DNA from: Actinobacteria bacterium UBA5976
Lineage (GTDB): Bacteria; Actinomycetota; Actinomycetes; S36-B12; UBA5976
NCBI GenBank assembly: GCA_002430405.1
Contig: DJBM01000027.1
Location: 1 to 9,549, forward strand
DNA: 9,549 nucleotides
Direction: 5' to 3'
A program made the position numbers and the translations under genes. The notes beneath the pieces are model-generated. The model was not told the DNA's origin and did no database searches. It saw nothing but the letters and a program-made list of their open reading frames with translations. This document shows positions 6,387 to 9,549 of this stretch, piece after piece (position 1 is the stretch's first letter; each line of letters begins with the position of its first letter).

Positions 6387-7037
6387 CTATGAGGACTTTG
6401 ATGGCTTCATGACAAAGTCATAAACAAACACTGCGACCAGTGCGCCAATAATTGGTCCAGCCAAGTAAACCAATGCAGATCCCATGTCACCTGTTACGGC
6501 AGCAGGCCCAAACCAACGAGCTGGGTTCATTGCAGCGCCGGTAGCTGGTCCAGCAAAGAGAATGTCTCCAGTAATTGCCATACCTATCGGTAGGCCAGCG
6601 ATAATGGAAAAAGTGCCACGAGAATCAACCGCAACGCCCATGATAACGATCATCAGAATAAAAGTAGCTACAGCTTCAATCAAAATACCTGTGCTTACCG
6701 TGACGCCTTCACCAAGACTTGGAACACCACCTAATGTGCCAAATGCTGAGTTTAGAATTGCCGCTGCTGCAACCGCACCTACGAGTTGGGCGACGATGTA
6801 CATAATTGCATCGGTAGGAGAGATTCTTTTGGTTGCAGCCAGTGCCACAGTTACCGCGGGGTTAAAGTGGGCGCCAGAAATATGGGCGAAGGCGCAAATA
6901 GCTATAAAGATAGCTAGACCATGTGCTAAGGCAACCCCAGTTAAATCTGCACCGTTCATGATTGCGCCAATACCAAACAGGCAGAGGAAGAAAACGCCAA
7001 GGAATTCGGCTAGTAATCGGGCTGGTGCGTCTTTCAT
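6387..7037 (-). CDS. MIP-family channel (aquaporin-like)
   Basis: With the start at 7037 this is a 216-residue, six-helix MIP channel with both pore motifs: GAHFNPAVTV (NPA at 59-61) and GAAMNPARWFGPA (NPA at 171-173, Arg174). The Asp after NPAR that marks glycerol facilitators is absent (Trp-Phe instead), so it sits nearer the aquaporins. Aligned by eye with E. coli AqpZ, the aromatic/arginine filter positions are His39, Ile159, Ala168 and Arg174 instead of Phe, His, Thr, Arg. An ATG six codons upstream (7055) is less likely: AGGAG lies eight bases before the 7037 ATG, while nothing suitable precedes 7055. It is divergent from the ABC exporter and converges on the cupin gene. The substrate may include water plus small neutral solutes (inference). 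Confidence 0.9.
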   Translation of the reverse strand: MKDAPARLLAEFLGVFFLCLFGIGAIMNGADLTGVALAHGLAIFIAICAFAHISGAHFNPAVTVALAATKRISPTDAIMYIVAQLVGAVAAAAILNSAFGTLGGVPSLGEGVTVSTGILIEAVATFILMIVIMGVAVDSRGTFSIIAGLPIGMAITGDILFAGPATGAAMNPARWFGPAAVTGDMGSALVYLAGPIIGALVAVFVYDFVMKPSKSS

Positions 7038-7076
7038 TTGGATTGCTCCTAACATTTGTCGGAAAAGAATGTCTTA

Positions 7077-7082
7077 AATATA
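7077..7082 (-). promoter_or_regulatory. Putative -10 element of the aquaporin gene
   Basis: TATATT on the minus strand matches TATAAT at five of six positions, about 40 bases before the preferred ATG. The resulting leader of about 33 nt carries the AGGAG ribosome site at 7046-7050, consistent with the start at 7037. TTGACT occurs nearby but is too close to serve as its -35. Confidence 0.35.
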
Positions 7083-7194
7083 GTCTATGAGTCAAGTCAC
7101 GCGATAACTTAACACTCCCAGAAAATGCGGATGCGAAGTGCATAGGCATTCTTAGTGAAACTTCTCCAGTTTCATTGGGTGAATTTTCACATGA

Positions 7195-7200
7195 TAACCT
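7195..7200 (+). promoter_or_regulatory. Putative -10 element of the ABC exporter operon (leaderless)
   Basis: TAACCT fits the TANNNT pattern and ends exactly six bases before the ATG at 7207, so the transcript would begin at the start codon. There is no Shine-Dalgarno in front of this ATG, which supports leaderless initiation. The upstream -35 match is weak. Confidence 0.45.
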
Positions 7201-7206
7201 CGCCAC

Positions 7207-8058
7207 ATGAAGCTCATCGAGGTCAAAGGGCTGCAGAAGAGCTATGGCGATGTCCATGCAGTGCGCGGGGTTGATCTTGAAATCGATCAAGGTGAGATTT
7301 TTTCCCTTCTTGGTCCTAACGGTGCGGGTAAAACAACGACCGTAGAAATTCTTGAAGGCTTTCGAACTCGGGATGCAGGTTCAGTCTCTGTACTTGGCTT
7401 TGATCCACAAACGCGAGGTCGTGAATCTCGTATGTGGCGCAATCGAATTGGAATTATTTTACAGAGCTCCTCAGATGCAGACGATTTAACTGTTGTAGAA
7501 ACTATTAATCACTTCAGCGGTTACTACTCAAATCCTCGAAATGTGGATGAGGTTATTTACTCCGTTGGATTAAAGGAAAAAGAGAGCGCATTAGTTCGTA
7601 ACCTTTCGGGTGGCCAGCGCAGGCGCTTGGATGTTGCCTTAGGAATCATAGGTAGCCCAGAGCTGCTCTTCCTGGATGAACCAACAACTGGGTTTGATCC
7701 CGAGGCGCGTCGCGCTTTCTGGGCTCTTATTCAGAATCTTCGTTCGAATGGAACTTCGATCCTGCTTACGACCCATTACTTAGATGAGGCCGAGGCTCTT
7801 GCTGATCGCGTTGCGGTGATCAATAAGGGCGTGATTGTCGAAGTTTCAACACCTGCTGATCTCGGTGGAAGAGCAACATCGCAAGCAAAGGTTCAGTGGC
7901 GCGATGGCGCTGAGACTAAATCCGAAAAAACAGATAACCCAACTTCGGTAGTTACCGCACTTTCCGCCAGATTCAACGGCGAGGTTCCCGAATTAGTAGT
8001 TACTCGCCCATCACTTGAAGATATTTACCTTGAAATGATTGGGGTCGTTGATGAATAA
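7207..8058 (+). CDS. ABC-2 exporter ATP-binding subunit (DrrA-like)
   Basis: The 283-residue ATPase has every ABC motif in order: Walker A GPNGAGKTT at 36-44 (Lys42), Q-loop Gln86, signature LSGGQRRR at 133-140, Walker B LLFLDE at 153-158, and the H-loop His190. The Walker B Glu158 and TTGFD D-loop follow the pattern of the DrrA/CcmA drug and lipid exporter branch. A C-terminal extension of about 60 residues (after 220) with RPSLEDIYLEM is typical of this branch and contacts the partner. It would energise export by the membrane protein encoded next, whose start codon overlaps this gene's stop. The exported substrate (drug, lipid or other) cannot be inferred. The start is leaderless, with a -10-like TAACCT six bases upstream. 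Confidence 0.92.
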   Translation: MKLIEVKGLQKSYGDVHAVRGVDLEIDQGEIFSLLGPNGAGKTTTVEILEGFRTRDAGSVSVLGFDPQTRGRESRMWRNRIGIILQSSSDADDLTVVETINHFSGYYSNPRNVDEVIYSVGLKEKESALVRNLSGGQRRRLDVALGIIGSPELLFLDEPTTGFDPEARRAFWALIQNLRSNGTSILLTTHYLDEAEALADRVAVINKGVIVEVSTPADLGGRATSQAKVQWRDGAETKSEKTDNPTSVVTALSARFNGEVPELVVTRPSLEDIYLEMIGVVDE

Positions 8059-8845
8059 GATTCCTAGCGCTCTTGAATTAGGTATTCGGCGCGGCGGGTT
8101 AGAGATTCGACAATTTGCTCGCCAGCGAGAATCTGTTGTCTTTACCCTGCTGTTTCCAGTTATCTTGCTCGCGATCTTTGGCTCTGTTTTCCAAAACACG
8201 ATTGCACCTGGAGTTACCTTCTCGCAATACTTTGTAGCTGGCATGATCGCATCAGGTCTGGTTAATACTGGATTTCAAACTTTGGCTATCACTATTCCGA
8301 TGGAACGTGATGTTGGTGCTTTGAAGCGTTTGCGCGGGACACCGATGCCCGCGTCAAGTTACTTTATTGGAAAAGTAATCCTGATCTTTGTAAGCATGGT
8401 GATCCAAATCATCTTGTTATTGGGATTTGGAGTCGCTTTCTTTGGATTAGACATGCCAACAGAGTCAAGCAAATGGCTTACCTTTGCTTGGTTGGTTTTA
8501 CTCGGCAGTGCCTGCTCGACCTCACTTGGAATTGCTTTTTCAGTTGTTCCCAAGAGTGGTCGCGGAGCATCAGCGGTCGTCACACCAATCGTCATTGTTT
8601 TGCAATTTATTAGTGGTGTCTTCTTCGTATTTACTCTCCTTCCAACATGGATGCAGCAGATAGCAGCGGTTTTCCCACTGAAATGGTTAACGCAAGGAAT
8701 GCGTTCAGTTTTTCTACCAGAGTCTTTTGCTGCTCAAGAGGCTGCACAATCGTGGGAGCTCCAGAAAACGTTTGTCATCCTGGTGATCTGGTTAGCAATC
8801 GGGCTCTTCTTTAGTGTGCGCAAGTTCAAGTGGCAACGTACTTAA
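8051..8845 (+). CDS. ABC-2 exporter permease subunit (DrrB-like)
   Basis: This 264-residue membrane protein has about six hydrophobic segments (near residues 28-48, 60-81, 104-130, 140-163, 172-197 and 239-257), the normal ABC-2 layout. Between the second and third segments, ERDVGALKRLRGTPMPASSY is the coupling-type segment conserved in ABC-2 permeases. It pairs with the ATPase just upstream to form a half-size exporter in the cytoplasmic membrane. ATG at 8051 overlaps the ATPase stop in ATGAATAA, the arrangement expected for translational coupling, with GGGG about seven bases upstream. A TTG at 8039 is in frame but less convincing. No strong terminator follows: AGAG-TTGCTG-CTCT just after the stop is a weak hairpin. 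Confidence 0.9.
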   Translation: MNKIPSALELGIRRGGLEIRQFARQRESVVFTLLFPVILLAIFGSVFQNTIAPGVTFSQYFVAGMIASGLVNTGFQTLAITIPMERDVGALKRLRGTPMPASSYFIGKVILIFVSMVIQIILLLGFGVAFFGLDMPTESSKWLTFAWLVLLGSACSTSLGIAFSVVPKSGRGASAVVTPIVIVLQFISGVFFVFTLLPTWMQQIAAVFPLKWLTQGMRSVFLPESFAAQEAAQSWELQKTFVILVIWLAIGLFFSVRKFKWQRT

Positions 8846-8960
8846 AAGAGTTGCTGCTCTGCGTTTGTCTATTCGGGAGTCTTTCATAAAGTGAGTAGAA
8901 AACTTAAAGCTCTAAATAACAAAAATAGACGAGTCGGTCAGTAAGCCGGATTCTTCGTAG
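8846..8960. other. Gap between exporter permease and ABM gene
   Basis: The 115 bp hold the 3' ends of two convergent transcripts and the displaced copy of the rnpB 3' end (8926-8954). On the minus strand that copy is followed by TATTTTTG, an A/T-rich tract that could serve as a terminator tail. No other structure of note was found. Confidence 0.5.
8926..8954 (-). repeat. Displaced copy of the rnpB 3' end (left direct repeat)
   Basis: This 29-bp segment is identical to 9299-9327, the 3' end of rnpB, except for one base (A at 8940 against T at 9313). Extending to 8921 gives 32 of 34 matches, including the A-run that becomes a T-run on the rnpB strand. It is in the same orientation as rnpB and 373 bp away. 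The intact RNA carries the canonical CUUACAG, while this copy reads CUUACUG, as expected if the copy is no longer under selection. Confidence 0.85.
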
Positions 8961-9266
8961 TTATACGCGAAATTCGTAATCTCGAAGAATTTCACAAACT
9001 TGCAAGGAATATTCCTCATAAAACTTTTCTCGTCCCAATTCTTGTGCCGATCTGTGATCTGCCAAGTTTTTCCACTCAGAGATTGCTTCTAGTGAACTGA
9101 AGTAAGAGATTGTTACCCCATCACGTGTTTCTGGATCCCGAAATCCAAAGTGTTTTTCATAGCCATCAATAGTCTTAACTAGAGTTTCCATTTTTTCAGA
9201 CCACTCGGCATACAACAAGCCGTCGTCTAACCTGCGAGTGGAACGAAAGACAACTAAATAACTCAT
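8961..9266 (-). CDS. ABM-domain protein (antibiotic biosynthesis monooxygenase-like, dimeric alpha/beta barrel)
   Basis: The 101-residue protein is the usual length of a single ABM domain. The second half, with SYFSSLEAISEWKNLADHR at 54-72 and AQELGREKFYEEYSLQVCEI at 74-93, matches the pattern of small ABM proteins ('W....H..aq..GR..WY..Y'). Members include heme-degrading enzymes, quinol monooxygenases and many of unknown role; no specific substrate can be assigned. The ATG at 9266 is preceded by TAAAAT exactly six bases upstream, so the message is probably leaderless. The gene lies alone between two copies of the rnpB 3' end, which suggests it arrived with, or is the remnant of, an inserted segment. 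It is intact and has its own promoter. Confidence 0.82.
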   Translation of the reverse strand: MSYLVVFRSTRRLDDGLLYAEWSEKMETLVKTIDGYEKHFGFRDPETRDGVTISYFSSLEAISEWKNLADHRSAQELGREKFYEEYSLQVCEILRDYEFRV

Positions 9267-9272
9267 AGCCGA

Positions 9273-9278
9273 ATTTTA
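9273..9278 (-). promoter_or_regulatory. Putative -10 element of the ABM gene (leaderless)
   Basis: TAAAAT on the minus strand matches TATAAT at five of six positions and ends six bases before the ATG at 9266. It lies only 20 bases beyond the rnpB 3' end, inside the repeat-bounded segment, so the ABM gene has a promoter separate from rnpB. No good -35 is visible. Confidence 0.5.
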
Positions 9279-9298
9279 CTCTTTAGAAGTTGGAAAAG

Positions 9299-9327
9299 TA
9301 GACGAGTCGGTCTGTAAGCCGGATTCT
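9299..9327 (-). repeat. rnpB 3' end (right direct repeat)
   Basis: This is the functional copy of the direct repeat shared with 8926-8954 (28 of 29 bases identical). It covers the 3'-terminal strand of RNase P RNA, including the conserved CCGGCUUACAG and the end that pairs in helix P1. Confidence 0.85.
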
Positions 9328-9549
9328 GTACGCTTGCGCGCGATGATCATCCATCTGCGATTGCTGTTACCAACAACCTCTTGCAACCTACCTGCAGGCA
9401 TGTGACGGGCAGTCACCTGCGACTTGGTCTTGCTCCGAGTGGGGTTTACCTAGCTACCTATGTCGCCATAAGTACTGGTGAGCTCTTACCTCACCGTTTC
9501 ACCCTTACCTATTGCTAGGCGGTTTACTTTCTGTTGCACTTTCCCGTGG
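9299..9549 (-). ncRNA. rnpB: RNase P RNA, bacterial class A, 3' portion (5' end beyond window)
   Basis: On the minus strand the segment carries the conserved parts of class A RNase P RNA. CAACAGAAAGTAAACC lies within 9521-9540, GGTAAGAGCTCACC at 9477-9490, AGATGGATGATCAT at 9343-9356, and the universal ACAGAATCCGGCTTACAG near the 3' end at 9312-9329. RNase P RNA is the catalytic component that removes 5' leaders from tRNA precursors, with the RnpA protein. About 250 nt are present; the usual length is 350-400, so the 5' third, including the first P4 strand, is outside the window. The 3' boundary is approximate and set by the repeat end and P1 pairing; the flank on the RNA strand is CTTTTCC with no strong hairpin other than P1. 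Confidence 0.93.

Noticed and set aside
7038..7055. Earlier ATG (7055) for the aquaporin gene
   Set aside because: No ribosome site precedes it, while AGGAG at 7046-7050 is well spaced for the ATG at 7037; the hydrophobic first helix begins normally from 7037.
6484..7077. Long open frame (197 codons) on the plus strand opposite the aquaporin gene
   Set aside because: It lies almost wholly antisense to a channel gene with both NPA motifs, and its translation is low-complexity Ala/Ile/Pro-rich with no domain. It is a by-product of codon use on the opposite strand.
8039..8050. TTG at 8039 as start of the exporter permease
   Set aside because: ATG at 8051 overlaps the ATPase stop codon, a common coupled arrangement, and has a G-rich stretch upstream at suitable distance.
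8848..8863. Possible terminator hairpin after the ABC permease (AGAG/CTCT)
   Set aside because: A 4-bp stem with a six-base loop and no clean T-run is too weak to call.
8926..8954. A second complete RNase P RNA gene
   Set aside because: Only the last 29-34 bases match; no other conserved RNase P segment is present to the left of 9299.

Overview
The window reads as chromosomal DNA from a small-genome, moderate-GC actinobacterium, plausibly a freshwater acI/Nanopelagicales-type lineage. This rests on the gene families (ZnuB and Zur, DrrA/DrrB-like ABC exporter, DUF4287, class A RNase P RNA), short intergenic gaps, and several promoters whose -10 element sits about 6 nt before an ATG (leaderless style). 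The lineage is an inference; there is no 16S or similar marker here.

Left part (1-3261): the 3' part of a zinc/manganese ABC permease gene (+) converges on a Zur-type Fur repressor (-). Upstream of zur, on the same strand, are a DUF1801-MORN fusion protein and an SGNH hydrolase; these three could be co-transcribed. A DoxX-like membrane protein and a DUF4287 protein follow, also on the minus strand.

Middle (3303-6311): a tight minus-strand cluster encodes an SDR dehydrogenase, a PxpB/KipI-like protein and a PxpC/KipA-like protein, with an 8-nt gap and a 4-nt overlap. A DUF861-type cupin is divergent from it across a 143-bp control region. The usual third partner, PxpA, is not in the window, and both Pxp-like proteins depart from the family consensus at well-conserved motifs. 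This cluster is the best candidate here for an uncharacterised small catabolic pathway.

Right part (6387-9549): an aquaporin-family channel (-) has a selectivity filter that by eye alignment is His-Ile-Ala-Arg, as in some plant tonoplast channels. It is divergent from an ABC-2 exporter pair (+). Then comes a small ABM-domain gene (-) and the 3' part of rnpB (RNase P RNA, -), which runs off the right edge. The ABM gene is bracketed by direct repeats: the 3' end of rnpB and a near-identical displaced copy 373 bp away. This is the pattern left by site-specific insertion at the 3' end of an RNA gene.

No tRNA, CRISPR array, IS element or integrase gene was seen. No gene-free stretch exceeds about 150 bp.
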